Of a DNA stretch of 64,000 nt, positions 48,134 through 57,099 are shown one piece after another. The stretch is taken from positions 2,046,001 to 2,110,000 of the forward strand of contig NZ_CP099466.1 in NCBI RefSeq assembly GCF_023921125.1. Reading direction: 5' to 3'. Each line of letters begins with the position of its first letter. Position 1 is the first letter of the stretch. The stretch is from Arthrobacter caoxuetaonis. Its GTDB lineage: Bacteria; Actinomycetota; Actinomycetes; Actinomycetales; Micrococcaceae. The notes below the pieces were generated by a model. The model was not told the DNA's origin. It searched no databases and was given only the letters and a program-made list of their open reading frames with translations. The position numbers were made by a program, and so were the translations under genes.

Positions 48134-48568
48134 ATGCTGCCCCAGTTGAGCGTCGTCACCCTTGGCGTGAGCGACGTCGAAGTTACCTATGCTTTTTACT
48201 GCCGGCTTGGCTGGAACGCGCTGCAGTACGTCCCCGGGGAAGTCGTGTTCTTCCAGGTTGGACACGGCATCGTGCTGTCATTTTTCCGCAATGACCACCT
48301 TGCCGCGGAGTCCGGAGCCACCGGTTCCGCGGCCATGGCGCCGGTCACCCTGGCACACAACGTGGAGTCACCGAAGGACGTCGATGCGATCCTGCATGAA
48401 GCAGCGGCTGCCGGCGGGTCCATCGCTGCCCCCGGAACGCAGATGAGCTGGGGCGGATACTCCGGGTACTTCACCGACCCGGACGGCTTCCGCTGGGAAA
48501 TCTGCCACAACCCCGGCCTGTCCGTGGATGCGGAAGGAAACGTCACCCTGTCCGTCCTGGAATCCTAG
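48134..48568 (+). CDS. VOC (glyoxalase-fold) protein
   Basis: 144 residues. Start MLPQLSVVTLGVSDVE; AGGAT lies 6 bases before the ATG. Typical VOC features are the FYCRLGWNALQYVPGEVVFF unit and the ending GYSGYFTDPDGFRWEICHNP with a metal-binding Glu. The frame is open upstream, but that part is not VOC-like. Possibly a dioxygenase, resistance or isomerase relative; substrate unknown. Confidence 0.8.
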   Translation: MLPQLSVVTLGVSDVEVTYAFYCRLGWNALQYVPGEVVFFQVGHGIVLSFFRNDHLAAESGATGSAAMAPVTLAHNVESPKDVDAILHEAAAAGGSIAAPGTQMSWGGYSGYFTDPDGFRWEICHNPGLSVDAEGNVTLSVLES

Positions 48569-48594
48569 GTCTCCACTCCAGGGTTTTCGGAGTC

Positions 48595-49380
48595 CTAGAA
48601 CAGCGCGTCCTCCGGCGCTGACGCCGGACGTGCTGTGGCGGCCTCCAGCAGCCACGGACCGTCGTTGCTGACATTTCCCACAGCGTGGTCGGCCGGGTCG
48701 AGCCGGAACTGCCCGGCGGTTGCATAAGCCTGGTCCAATGCTCCCGCCAACAGGTCAATGGCCGCAGCCTGCCCCAGCGTCCCGGGCCTGATCCAGTCCG
48801 CGAGCGCAGCGGCTGAGAGCGGCAGGGGCAGCCGGTCGTGAAGGGACCCCAGGCTGGCCAGGACGGGATCAGCGTCCCGGGGATCGGGAGCGGCCAGGGT
48901 AATAATCGAGGTTGAGAGCAGCCACCGGCCGTCCTGCCCGGCCGGGACCGCAGGGTCGGCCCACCATTCGTAAAGGCCGGCGAACCAGCTCAGCTTTCCG
49001 TCGGTCCGGCGCACGATGTACGGCTGCTTGATACCGCCCGGGCCCTTCTTCCATTCGTAGTATCCGTCCATGGGCACCGCACACCGCCGTGAGAGGACTG
49101 CTTCCCGGAACGTGGGCTTCTCCAGCAGCGTCTCGCTGCGCGCGTTAAACCCGCGCACCCCCACGGAAATGTCCTTCGCCCAGGCCGGAACCAGCCCCCA
49201 GCGGGCCGTGTGGATCTGCCGGACCCGGGCACCGTGCACCAGCCGTTCCAGGACCACCGGCACGTCCGACGTGGGGGCCACGTTCCAGGACTGCCTGAGC
49301 TCAAGGTTCGCATCCGCTTCCGCTTCTGCTTCCGCCACCAGGTCCCCAATGGCCCTGGCCATGACGTATCGACCGCACAT
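48595..49380 (-). CDS. SOS-response-associated peptidase (SRAP/YedK/HMCES), copy 1
   Basis: 261 residues beginning MCGRYVMARA. Cys2 becomes the N-terminal catalytic residue that crosslinks to abasic sites in single-stranded DNA. Other catalytic residues are visible: Asn79 (GFNARSET), Glu109 (MDGYYEWKK) and His181 (LHDRLP). The start is fixed by the need for Met-Cys; the longer open frame is ignored. A second copy is at 59119-59838. I see no LexA box upstream of this one. Confidence 0.92.
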   Translation of the reverse strand: MCGRYVMARAIGDLVAEAEAEADANLELRQSWNVAPTSDVPVVLERLVHGARVRQIHTARWGLVPAWAKDISVGVRGFNARSETLLEKPTFREAVLSRRCAVPMDGYYEWKKGPGGIKQPYIVRRTDGKLSWFAGLYEWWADPAVPAGQDGRWLLSTSIITLAAPDPRDADPVLASLGSLHDRLPLPLSAAALADWIRPGTLGQAAAIDLLAGALDQAYATAGQFRLDPADHAVGNVSNDGPWLLEAATARPASAPEDALF

Positions 49381-49553
49381 GTCTCCAGTCTGCCCGGCAG
49401 GAGTGCGGGCAGGGAATTCCCCGGCGCGCCCCCGGGCCTTCCCCTTCTTTTCCCCGCCCGCCGGCCCCGCTGCCTGGGAATGAAAATCCGTCCGCTGATG
49501 TTCCCTTGGCAGCACAACCGGCAGTACAAACACCCAGCAAGGAGAATTGCCTC

Positions 49554-49826
49554 ATGACCGCACCCGCCGAAACCTTCCTCCCCGCAGCCGGAACCATCAC
49601 CATGTTCTCGACCAGCTGGTGCGGCTACTGCCGTCGCCTGAAGTCCCAGCTGGATGCCCAGGGCATCGGCTACACCGAGGTCAACATCGAAAATACCGAG
49701 GGCACCGCGGAACTCGTCGAGTCCCTCAACGGCGGCAACCAAACCGTCCCCACGGTCCTCTTCCCCGACGGCTCGGCTGCCACCAATCCGTCCGCCGCCG
49801 AGGTGAAGTCCCGCCTGGGCCTCTGA
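49554..49826 (+). CDS. mrx1: Mycoredoxin (glutaredoxin-like)
   Basis: 90 residues. WCGYC active site (Cys23, Cys26), cis-Pro TVPTVLFPDGS and a short C-terminal helix. Mycoredoxins reduce mycothiol mixed disulfides and are confined to actinobacteria. AAGGAG lies upstream of the ATG. The mycothiol-dependent formaldehyde dehydrogenase follows 130 bases later. Confidence 0.88.
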   Translation: MTAPAETFLPAAGTITMFSTSWCGYCRRLKSQLDAQGIGYTEVNIENTEGTAELVESLNGGNQTVPTVLFPDGSAATNPSAAEVKSRLGL

Positions 49827-49956
49827 CCTGCCCGAACACTGTTCCGATGCCGGGAGCCGCGAAAGTGACTCCCGGCATCGGCGTCCCTAGGATGGAACAG
49901 TAGCCCCGGAACGCCGGGGTGCCCCTGAGACATCTCCCGAGAGGCAGCCCTCCCCC

Positions 49957-51042
49957 ATGGTTCACAAGGTCCAAGCTGTAGTAGTCAAGGAAAAGAACGC
50001 TCCGGTATCCCTGGAGACCATCCTGGTTCCGGACCCCGGGCCCGGTGAAGCACTCGTGGACATCCTCACCTGCGGTGTCTGCCACACCGACCTGCACTAC
50101 AAGCAGGGCGGGATCAGCGATGACTACCCCTTCCTCCTGGGACACGAAGCCACCGGCGTGGTCTCCGCCGTCGGACCCGATGTCACCGAAGTAGCCCCGG
50201 GCGACCGCGTGATCCTGAACTGGCGAGCCGTGTGCGGCGAATGCCGTGCCTGCCGCAAGGGCCAGCCGCAGTACTGCTTCAACACCCACAACGCCACCCA
50301 GAAGATGACCCTCGAAGACGGCACGGAACTCTCGCCCGCCCTGGGCATCGGTGCATTCGCCGAGAAGACGCTGGTAGCCGCCGGCCAGTGCACCAAGGTG
50401 GACGACGACGTCGATCCGGCTGCGGTGGGCCTGCTCGGCTGCGGTGTGATGGCCGGCATCGGTGCGGCAATCAACACCGGCGAGGTCAAGCGCGGGGAAT
50501 CGGTGGCAGTGATCGGCTGCGGCGGCGTCGGTATTGCTGCGATTGCCGGTGCCAAGCTCGCCGGTGCCACCACGATTATCGCCGTGGACATCGATTCCGC
50601 GAAGGTCGACCTGGCCCTGGCCAACGGCGCGACGCACGGCATCAACTCCCGCGAAGAAGATCCGGTCGAAGCTATCCGCGCCCTCACCGGCGGCAACGGT
50701 GCCGACGTCGTCATTGAAGCCGTGGGCCGTCCGGAAACCTACAAGCAGGCCTTCTATGCGCGTGACCTGGCCGGACGTGTGGTCCTGGTCGGCGTGCCGA
50801 CTCCCGAGATGCAGATCGAACTGCCGCTGGCGGACGTGTTTGGCCGCGGCGGATCGCTGAAGTCCTCCTGGTACGGCGACTGCCTGCCCTCGCGCGACTT
50901 CCCGATGCTGGTGGAGCAGTACAAGCTGGGCCGGCTGGATCTGGACGCCTTCGTCTCCGAGCGGATTGGCCTGGGCGACATCGAGGAAGCGTTCACCAAG
51001 ATGCACGACGGCAAGGTCCTGCGTTCGGTGGTGGAGCTCTAA
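49957..51042 (+). CDS. mscR: S-(hydroxymethyl)mycothiol dehydrogenase (MscR)
   Basis: 361 residues, zinc alcohol dehydrogenase family. Catalytic zinc ligands Cys42 (GVCHTD), His63-Glu64 (GHEATG) and a later Cys (LLGCGVMAG); structural zinc ligands Cys93, Cys96, Cys99, Cys107; NAD-binding GCGGVGIAA. It oxidises the formaldehyde-mycothiol adduct and may also act as nitrosomycothiol reductase. The stop TAA overlaps the next ATG by one base. Confidence 0.93.
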   Translation: MVHKVQAVVVKEKNAPVSLETILVPDPGPGEALVDILTCGVCHTDLHYKQGGISDDYPFLLGHEATGVVSAVGPDVTEVAPGDRVILNWRAVCGECRACRKGQPQYCFNTHNATQKMTLEDGTELSPALGIGAFAEKTLVAAGQCTKVDDDVDPAAVGLLGCGVMAGIGAAINTGEVKRGESVAVIGCGGVGIAAIAGAKLAGATTIIAVDIDSAKVDLALANGATHGINSREEDPVEAIRALTGGNGADVVIEAVGRPETYKQAFYARDLAGRVVLVGVPTPEMQIELPLADVFGRGGSLKSSWYGDCLPSRDFPMLVEQYKLGRLDLDAFVSERIGLGDIEEAFTKMHDGKVLRSVVEL

Positions 51043-51671
51043 TGGCGGCACGGATCGACAAGGTCGTCACCTCCGGTACGTTCAGCCTGGACGGCGGCAC
51101 CTGGGACGTGGACAACAACGTGTGGATTATCGGTGACGACGCGCAGGTGATCATCATCGACCCGGCCCACGACGTTGACGCCATCGAAGCCGCGGTCGGC
51201 GAGCGGGAAGTCATGGGCATCCTGCTGACGCACGGCCACGATGACCACATCCGGGCGGCCCTTGCCGCCCAGGACCGGTTCAGTGCACCGGTGTTCCTGC
51301 ACCCAGAAGACCGGATGCTCTGGGACGCAGTGTTCCCGGACGAAGGACCGGATGACGTCATCGAGGACGGCGACACGTTCGAAATCGCCGGAGTCACCCT
51401 CGAAGCCCTTCACACCCCCGGCCACTCCCCCGGATCGGTCTGCTTCTACGCCCCCGAACTGGGAACCGTGTTCTCCGGTGACACGCTGTTCAGCGGAGGC
51501 CCCGGAGCCACGGGCCGCTCCTACAGCGACTTCGATACCATCATCGAATCGATCCGCACCCGGCTGCTGACCCTGCCTGCGGAAACGGTGGTGAATACCG
51601 GCCACGGGGATTCGACGTCGATCGGTGCTGAGGCGCCGCACCTGCAGGAATGGATCGCCCGGGGCCACTAG
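51042..51671 (+). CDS. Metallo-beta-lactamase-fold hydrolase coupled to mscR
   Basis: 209 residues. Metal motif THGHDDH (His64, His66, Asp68, His69), then HTPGHSPGSVCFY, FSGDTLFSGGPGATGR and NTGHGDSTSIGAE. It is a glyoxalase II-like hydrolase. Translational coupling to mscR suggests it hydrolyses the S-formyl- (or another S-acyl-) mycothiol formed by the dehydrogenase. That role is inferred from position. Confidence 0.88.
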   Translation: MAARIDKVVTSGTFSLDGGTWDVDNNVWIIGDDAQVIIIDPAHDVDAIEAAVGEREVMGILLTHGHDDHIRAALAAQDRFSAPVFLHPEDRMLWDAVFPDEGPDDVIEDGDTFEIAGVTLEALHTPGHSPGSVCFYAPELGTVFSGDTLFSGGPGATGRSYSDFDTIIESIRTRLLTLPAETVVNTGHGDSTSIGAEAPHLQEWIARGH

Positions 51672-51699
51672 CTCCGGCCCATTTCCTGGCGCTCATCGA

Positions 51700-51740
51700 G
51701 AGGACAGCTGCGGCTCGCAGCGCGTGCCGCAGCTGTCCTC
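51700..51740. terminator. Bidirectional terminator after the mycothiol operon
   Basis: A perfect 15-bp stem (GAGGACAGCTGCGGC and complement) with an 11-base loop between convergent genes. No long T-run. Confidence 0.7.
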
Positions 51741-51763
51741 CCGGGGTTCCGGGGCGGGTGCGG

Positions 51764-52804
51764 TCAGGGCCGCGAAACCTGCCACCCTTCGTTGCCCTCT
51801 GCTGCCTGCCAGTCCGTCGGTTCCCCGGCTTCCTCCAGGATGTCGGTCAGCCACCAGGTTTCGCCGGGAGCCCAGCCTGCGAGCATGGTCTTTTCGTAGC
51901 TCGTACCCTCGACGTTCCCGGCGGTTCGCAGGTATGCCTGCACGGTGAGATGCACGCCGTCGAAATCCTCCGAGACGGCCACCCAGTCCGGAATGCGCCA
52001 AAACCAGGTCTCCGCTTCAGGCGTCCCCGCGGCTTTTGACCAGGCGGCCCGGCGGGCCAGGGTGGCGTCCAGCGGATAGCGGCGCACCAGCTCTTCCCAG
52101 CTGGCCGGACTGTCGATTTCGTAGACGCGGGCCCCCGAACGGGCCCGGAGCGGAAAGGTCCGTGCCTGTCTCCAGGCCAGGGGATCCTCCACGAGGCTCA
52201 GTCCGGCCGGCCCGCTTCCGGGAAGCGCGGACGTGGTGACGGGAAGCCCCACGAGCGCAGGACCGGACCACCACCTGCCGGTCCAACCCGCAGCAACAGG
52301 AGCATTCGTTCGCTGCACGAGGATGGCCCCGTGCCACTGTTTCAGCTTGTCCCTCGCGCCCGAGAGGCTCACTTCCCCCGTGCCTTGGACAACGTTGCTC
52401 CCGATCCACTGCACGTAATGCTGCAGCGGTGCGCTGGGTTGTGTCCACCAATCCGATCCCGCTGAGCGCACGGCTGCGGCGGCGGCAGGAATCATCGCCT
52501 CCCGGACCTCGGGCTCGGTGAGCAGGCGTGAAATCTCGTCCGGCGGCCGCCAGTAGACAGCACGCCGGACCACCCTGGCCAGGCACTTGTGGAGCTCGGC
52601 AGCGCTGATTGCAAAGTCTTCGGGCACGGAGGTGAGCATGCGGAGCACACGCTCGGCATTCCTCGACAGACCCGGCGGCAGCAGCCGCCTGCTGTCGTAG
52701 AACTCTGCGGGGTGCGAAGGCGATGCCGACCGGGCAATCTCGAGGCTGAGCTCCCGTCCCCGCGGACCCTCCAGGAGTGCCTTGGCCGAGGAAGCAGATT
52801 CCAT
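51764..52804 (-). CDS. Hypothetical protein, 346 residues
   Basis: I do not recognise a family. No signal peptide or membrane segment is seen. It is rich in Trp (WWTQPSAPLQHYVQW, GWTGRWWSG, TWFWRIPDW) and has Asp/Glu-rich turns. The central part (IDSPASWEELVRRYPLDATLARRAAWSKAAG) and the tail (DFDGVHLTVQAYLRTA, WLTDILEEAG) suggest a folded alpha/beta protein. It starts at ATG and is followed after 12 bases on the same strand by the upstream SRPBCC-like gene. Codon use is like the neighbours, so it is a real gene. Confidence 0.65.
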   Translation of the reverse strand: MESASSAKALLEGPRGRELSLEIARSASPSHPAEFYDSRRLLPPGLSRNAERVLRMLTSVPEDFAISAAELHKCLARVVRRAVYWRPPDEISRLLTEPEVREAMIPAAAAAVRSAGSDWWTQPSAPLQHYVQWIGSNVVQGTGEVSLSGARDKLKQWHGAILVQRTNAPVAAGWTGRWWSGPALVGLPVTTSALPGSGPAGLSLVEDPLAWRQARTFPLRARSGARVYEIDSPASWEELVRRYPLDATLARRAAWSKAAGTPEAETWFWRIPDWVAVSEDFDGVHLTVQAYLRTAGNVEGTSYEKTMLAGWAPGETWWLTDILEEAGEPTDWQAAEGNEGWQVSRP

Positions 52805-52816
52805 GATGTCAACCTA

Positions 52817-53470
52817 TCAGCGGTTCGGGTTTCCGAGCCTGGTAGCGGAGCGAACAGCGGCCCGGTCACGGATAGTTCTTACGCAGCGGCGCATGGTGGC
52901 CCAGTCGACGGCGGCCAGGGGCGCTGCTGCCAGCGAACCCGGGTCCCGCGCCGCGTAACGAAACCGGCCGCGCACCAGCAGGCGTGTCTGGTTGAGGCGG
53001 ACCGATTGCAGCATCCACAGCCAGGTGCAGCGGCTGTCCCCGTCCGCCCACAGCATCCACTCATTGGGCTGCACTTCCTTGATGTGCAGCCTTTGGCCCG
53101 TGCCGCTGGACATGACATCCCCAACGTCCAGTTCGTGCCGCGGCGGCAGGAGGGAAACCACGGGCGCAGTGCTGTCCGGCGCAGCCAACCGGTTGAAGAC
53201 GTACCACCCGGCGCGGCTGTGGCCGACCCGGTTGAGATAGGGCCAGACATCCCCGGCCTGCGCGGGAACCATCATGCTGTGCGTGTATTGGAGCACCTTG
53301 CCGGAGAGGAAGCTGTCTCCGGGAAGTTCTCCGCCCGCATCCGTGCGGCGCAGCTGGGGCCGGATGATGCGAAAGTAGACACCCGCGGCTGACACGGCCG
53401 CCGCGGCAGCACCGAGCACCCGCCGGTAGGACTGCCCCCGGGGTCCGAACACTTTCCGCCATTCAGCCAC
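52817..53470 (-). CDS. SRPBCC-like protein with N-terminal membrane anchor
   Basis: 217 residues, GTG start. One hydrophobic segment near residues 18-32 (VLGAAAAAVSAAGVYF), then a polyketide cyclase/START-like domain: TSMMVPAQAGDVWPYLNRVGHSRAGWYVFN-type opening, VVSLLPPRHELDVGDVM, and RCTWLWMLQSVRLNQTRLLVRGRF. Such domains bind hydrophobic ligands. It sits 8 bases after a VOC gene and 12 before the hypothetical gene, so the three may be one operon. Confidence 0.72.
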   Translation of the reverse strand: MAEWRKVFGPRGQSYRRVLGAAAAAVSAAGVYFRIIRPQLRRTDAGGELPGDSFLSGKVLQYTHSMMVPAQAGDVWPYLNRVGHSRAGWYVFNRLAAPDSTAPVVSLLPPRHELDVGDVMSSGTGQRLHIKEVQPNEWMLWADGDSRCTWLWMLQSVRLNQTRLLVRGRFRYAARDPGSLAAAPLAAVDWATMRRCVRTIRDRAAVRSATRLGNPNR

Positions 53471-53478
53471 GAGAGGCG

Positions 53479-53844
53479 CTAATCCTGTTCCAGGACGGAA
53501 AGGATGTTCCCGGCCGGGTCCCGGAACCAGGCAATCAGTGGTCCGCCGCGGCGGAAAACGCCCTGTGCGTCCACCCCCTCGAACGCCTCGAAGACCACTC
53601 CCCTGCCAACGAGGTCTTCCACGGCAGAATCAATGTCGGACACCGGGAAGTTCAGAACAGTGTAGGTGGCCGGAGTGTGGTTCTTCTTCGGGTAGATCAG
53701 CACGTGCTTCTCAGGACCCAGTTCCAGGCGGAGCATCCCGTTGTCTGCCGTCACGGGGAGTTCCAGCGTGGTGCCGTAGAACCGGCGGGCGGAGTCGACG
53801 TCGTCCACGGCAAACCCGCTGAATGCTTTTCCGTACTCGAACAT
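53479..53844 (-). CDS. VOC-family protein
   Basis: 121 residues, single glyoxalase-fold domain: GFAVDDVDSARRFYGTTLELPV, TYTVLNFPVSDIDSAVEDLVGRGV and FRDPAGNILSVLEQ with the metal Glu. GGAG precedes the ATG. First gene of a probable three-gene unit. Reaction unknown. Confidence 0.85.
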   Translation of the reverse strand: MFEYGKAFSGFAVDDVDSARRFYGTTLELPVTADNGMLRLELGPEKHVLIYPKKNHTPATYTVLNFPVSDIDSAVEDLVGRGVVFEAFEGVDAQGVFRRGGPLIAWFRDPAGNILSVLEQD

Positions 53845-53978
53845 GGTGGCACTCCTTCAGCTCGCAGTGCCCTCGATAGTAGTCCCCGAGTGCCCGGCCG
53901 GGCACCGTACCTCCCATTGTGGCCAACGCTGCGGGCGTACTGCCGGCGCCGCGGATTCGGCGCTACTGTGGTGGCGCC

Positions 53979-55418
53979 ATGGAGTATTTCAGTGCCGAGG
54001 GATACGAATTCGCGCGCCAGGTCCTGCAGCGCGGCATTGCCGCCGCATACCTGCCGGCGTTCCTGGCAGCGGCGGCCCAGTTTCCGGCCCTGCTGGGCGA
54101 ACGCGGCCTGCTGCCGGCCCCGGAGTACCTGGACCGTGCGCGCCAGCGGCGGATTCCAACACTGTTCCGTCTGTACTACTCAGACCGGCTGCTGCGTTCG
54201 GCGGCCTGGACGGGCGTCCTGGTCTCGGCGCTGCTGGTTGCCGGTTTTCCCCAGCAGGGACCGCCCTGGCTTCCGATGCTGGCGTTTGGCCTCCTCTTCT
54301 TCCTCTATCTCTCAATAGTGAACATCGGGCAGGTTTTCTACGGCTTCGGGTGGGAGTCCCTGCTGCTGGAGGCAGGTTTCCTCGCCGCGTTTTTGGGTTC
54401 GGACCAGGTTCCGGTCCCGGTCACCGTGCTGTTCCTCTTCCGCTGGGTCGTATTCCTGCTGGAGTTCGGCGCGGGATTGATCAAGATGCGCGGCGACACC
54501 GTCTGGCGGGACCTGACTGCCCTCTACTACCACCATGAAACCCAGCCCATGCCCAACCCCGCGAGCTGGTTCTTCCACCATCTGCCCAAGCCGCTGCACA
54601 AGGCTGAAGTGCTGGGCAACCATTTTGCGCAGCTGGTGGTGCCGATTTTCCTGTTCTTCCCGCAGCCGGTGGCCTCTGCTGCGGCGGCCCTGGTGATCCT
54701 GACCCAGTTCTGGCTGGTCCTTTCGGGCAACTTCGCCTGGCTCAACGTCCTGACCATCCTGCTGGCCTTCAGCGCGGTGGACGACGGCGCCGTGAGGGCA
54801 CTGCTGCCCTGGGCCTCGTTCGCGGTCCCGGACCCGCGCACCGTCCCTTGGTGGTTCATCGCCGTGGTGCTGGCGATGACGGCCGCGATGCTCTACTGGG
54901 CCTGGGCGCCGCTGCGGAACCTGTTCAGCAGGAACCAGTTAATGAATGCTTCCTTCAACCGGTGGCACCTCTCCAACGCCTACGGCGCATTCGGGAGCAT
55001 CACGCGGCGCCGGCACGAAGTCATCATCGAGGGCACGCTGGACGATCCCGGACCGGAGGCACTGTGGCTGGAATACCAGTTCCACGGAAAGCCCGGGGAT
55101 CCGCGGCGGCTGCCCCGGCAGTTCGCGCCTTATCATCTGCGCCTGGACTGGATGATGTGGTTCCTGGGCCTGGGCGCCTCCGGGCGCGGCTGGTTTCCTG
55201 TCCTCCTGCAGAAGCTGCTGGCGGCGGACGCGCCGACGCTGAAACTGCTGCGGCAAGACCCGTTCAACGGCAGGCCGCCGCGCTGGGTCCGCGCCAGGGT
55301 GTTCACATACCGGTTTTCGACACCCGCTGAACTACGCCGGGACCATGTCTGGTGGATCAGGGAACCGGCCGGAGTGCTGGTGGATCCGGTGCGGCTCGAA
55401 CCCGGCCGGCAGCCTTGA
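53979..55418 (+). CDS. Lipase-maturation-factor-family membrane protein
   Basis: 479 residues with about ten membrane segments. LMF hallmarks: LLLEAGFLAAFLG, FRWVVFLLEFGAGLIKMRGDTVWRDLTALYYHHETQPMPNP and SWFFHHLP. The C-terminal soluble part (FNRWHLSNAYGAFGSITRRRHEVIIEGT, EYQFHGKPGDPRRLP, RLDWMMWF) is also typical. Animal LMF1 matures lipases; the role of bacterial members is not known. The ATG at 53979 is favoured over an in-frame start 20 codons upstream. Confidence 0.85.
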   Translation: MEYFSAEGYEFARQVLQRGIAAAYLPAFLAAAAQFPALLGERGLLPAPEYLDRARQRRIPTLFRLYYSDRLLRSAAWTGVLVSALLVAGFPQQGPPWLPMLAFGLLFFLYLSIVNIGQVFYGFGWESLLLEAGFLAAFLGSDQVPVPVTVLFLFRWVVFLLEFGAGLIKMRGDTVWRDLTALYYHHETQPMPNPASWFFHHLPKPLHKAEVLGNHFAQLVVPIFLFFPQPVASAAAALVILTQFWLVLSGNFAWLNVLTILLAFSAVDDGAVRALLPWASFAVPDPRTVPWWFIAVVLAMTAAMLYWAWAPLRNLFSRNQLMNASFNRWHLSNAYGAFGSITRRRHEVIIEGTLDDPGPEALWLEYQFHGKPGDPRRLPRQFAPYHLRLDWMMWFLGLGASGRGWFPVLLQKLLAADAPTLKLLRQDPFNGRPPRWVRARVFTYRFSTPAELRRDHVWWIREPAGVLVDPVRLEPGRQP

Positions 55419-55459
55419 GCCGGCCGGACCCCACGGCGTAGGTCAGAACGGACCGGCTC
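55417..55459. terminator. Weak inverted repeat between convergent genes
   Basis: GAGCCGG at the LMF stop pairs with CCGGCTC 29 bases further on, overlapping both stop codons. The long loop makes it a modest terminator candidate. Confidence 0.3.
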
Positions 55460-56246
55460 AGACGCTGTCCGGCTTGGTCACCACCAGGTGCGTGGCGTGG
55501 TCGTACAGGAAGGTGACCGGACCGCCGGCATGCTGGAAGCCGTAGTTCGCGCCGTCGAAGTGTGCACAGGTGCCGTAGTTTTCAGCCCAGGTCCCGTTGA
55601 GGGCAGCTTTGTACTCATAGTTCCCGGGCGGCAGGTCCACGGTCAGCTTCCACAGTTCGTCGCTGCGGTCGAAGCCGAGCTGCACGGAGTCAGCTCCGGG
55701 ATCCCAGTCATCCCCGCCCAGGACTGCGCCGAATGTGCCCGGAACGGCCACCGACCCCGGCTGCGGGAAGGACGGCCCCTCGTAGTTCTCCTCCGGGTGC
55801 GAGCCATGGGGCTGGGCTGCGGGAGGGGTGACTTCGGCAGAGACGAGTGCTTCTTCGAGCACCGCCTCACCCTGCGCTTCTGAGACGGTCACCGCTTCAA
55901 TCGTTTGGCGGCTTCCGTGCAGGGCGGCCTGCAGCTGTTCCACGGCGGGGAACTCGGCTAGGGCGGCACGTCCGGCGCCTGTGATGCTCCAGCCCGCCCG
56001 TCCTTCCTTGAGGATCCAGCCCGCCTTGACCAGCTTGGTGCTGGCAGTGACCAGGGCGCGTTCACCGCGGGCGACGCCGCTGGCCAGCAGCGCCGTCTCT
56101 GCCTCTTCGAGGGGCACCTGCTCCAGGGCCTGCCGCAGCACCTCGGCACGGGAGGTCTTCCCGTGTTCGGACGGATCATGGGCCGCCAGGATTTCCAGGA
56201 TGGCTTTCAGCCGGAGGGCGGTGTTTTCGATACTCTTCTTGGGCAA
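55458..56246 (-). CDS. Winged-helix protein fused to a pullulanase-type X25 domain
   Basis: 262 residues. N-terminal 100 residues form a winged-helix-like domain similar to the Mrr N-terminal type (EVLRQALEQVPLEEAE, LVTASTKLVKAGWILKEGRAGWSITGAGRAAL). A linker rich in Glu, Ala and Pro follows. Residues about 165-260 match X25 domains of pullulanases (VPGTFGAVLGGDDWDPG, WKLTVDLPPGNYEYKAALNGTWAENYG). X25 domains normally occur in secreted amylolytic enzymes, yet no signal peptide or catalytic domain is present. It could be a DNA-binding regulator that senses a glucan, but that is speculation. Confidence 0.75.
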   Translation of the reverse strand: MPKKSIENTALRLKAILEILAAHDPSEHGKTSRAEVLRQALEQVPLEEAETALLASGVARGERALVTASTKLVKAGWILKEGRAGWSITGAGRAALAEFPAVEQLQAALHGSRQTIEAVTVSEAQGEAVLEEALVSAEVTPPAAQPHGSHPEENYEGPSFPQPGSVAVPGTFGAVLGGDDWDPGADSVQLGFDRSDELWKLTVDLPPGNYEYKAALNGTWAENYGTCAHFDGANYGFQHAGGPVTFLYDHATHLVVTKPDSV

Positions 56247-56326
56247 TGCTGGTCCTTTGATTAGTCTGGCGCGCGGCCGCTCCGGAGCCGCCCACGCTGC
56301 GTTTCCGTTGCCAGATGCTAACGGGC

Positions 56327-57097
56327 TCAGGCAGTGGTTGGAAGCATCCGGCCCGGCCCGGCGGAGAATTTCAGCAGCGCGGAGGGGTCCCCTTGACGCA
56401 GCCGGGCGTACCTGCCATAGCCGGCCAGCAGGGCAGCTTCGGCCTCCGGAAGCGTCAGGTCCGGCGCCAGGTCTTCTGCCGCTCCCGCGGTAGCCGGGTC
56501 CCAGTCCAGGCCGAGCGCCTGATAAACCGCTGTCAGCACCTGCCGCAGCGGCGCGGCGTCCTGCACCACCACCACGGAGGAAAAGAGCCAGGCCCCGGCG
56601 ACCACCCGCTGGGCGGTTCCCACGAGCTTGATGCGTCCCGGTCCGGTCCCGCCGTGGACGCTGTACTCACCCGGGCAGTACTCCCCCGGGATCTCGCCCA
56701 CTGATGCCGCCACGCCCGCATCCTGCAGCGACGCTGCCAGCAGTGAGGCGAAGTCAGCGAAGCGCGGCAGGGAACGGGCGACGGCGTTGGCCTCCGGTTC
56801 GATGTGGTCAAGGATCAGGCACCCTTCGTGGTACGCAGCTGCCCTGCCCCCGGCCCGGCGCACCAGCGGCTCGAAACCCAGGTCCCGGCAGGCGGCCGCG
56901 GCATCTGCGAATCCAGGCAGCCTGGCATCACGCTGGCCGAAGGCCACGGTCGGACGGGGCCGGTAGACGCGCAGCGACGGGCCGAGCTCTCCCCTGCGGG
57001 CCGCAGCCAGAAGCGTCAGGGCGAGTTCAAGATCCTCCGCCGCCCCCAGCGAATCGCGCTGCCGGTAGACCTCCAGGACACGCGCCGGTTCCTGCAC
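56327..57097 (-). CDS. Lipoate-protein ligase A family protein
   Basis: 256 residues, GTG start two bases after the thioesterase stop. Catalytic core of the LplA/BirA fold: RRAGGRAAAYHEG (80-92) and the lysine in GRIKLVGTAQRV (Lys157), with VAFGQRDARLPGF near the start. It attaches lipoate, octanoate or a related acid to protein lysines, or has a different acyl role. Coupling to a thioesterase gene is notable. Confidence 0.83.
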   Translation of the reverse strand: MQEPARVLEVYRQRDSLGAAEDLELALTLLAAARRGELGPSLRVYRPRPTVAFGQRDARLPGFADAAAACRDLGFEPLVRRAGGRAAAYHEGCLILDHIEPEANAVARSLPRFADFASLLAASLQDAGVAASVGEIPGEYCPGEYSVHGGTGPGRIKLVGTAQRVVAGAWLFSSVVVVQDAAPLRQVLTAVYQALGLDWDPATAGAAEDLAPDLTLPEAEAALLAGYGRYARLRQGDPSALLKFSAGPGRMLPTTA

Positions 57098-57099
57098 GG

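Noticed and set aside
44040..51671. Biosynthetic gene cluster around the CoA transferase, MMPL exporter and VOC genes
   Set aside because: No core synthase (PKS, NRPS, terpene or RiPP) is present and gene directions are mixed.
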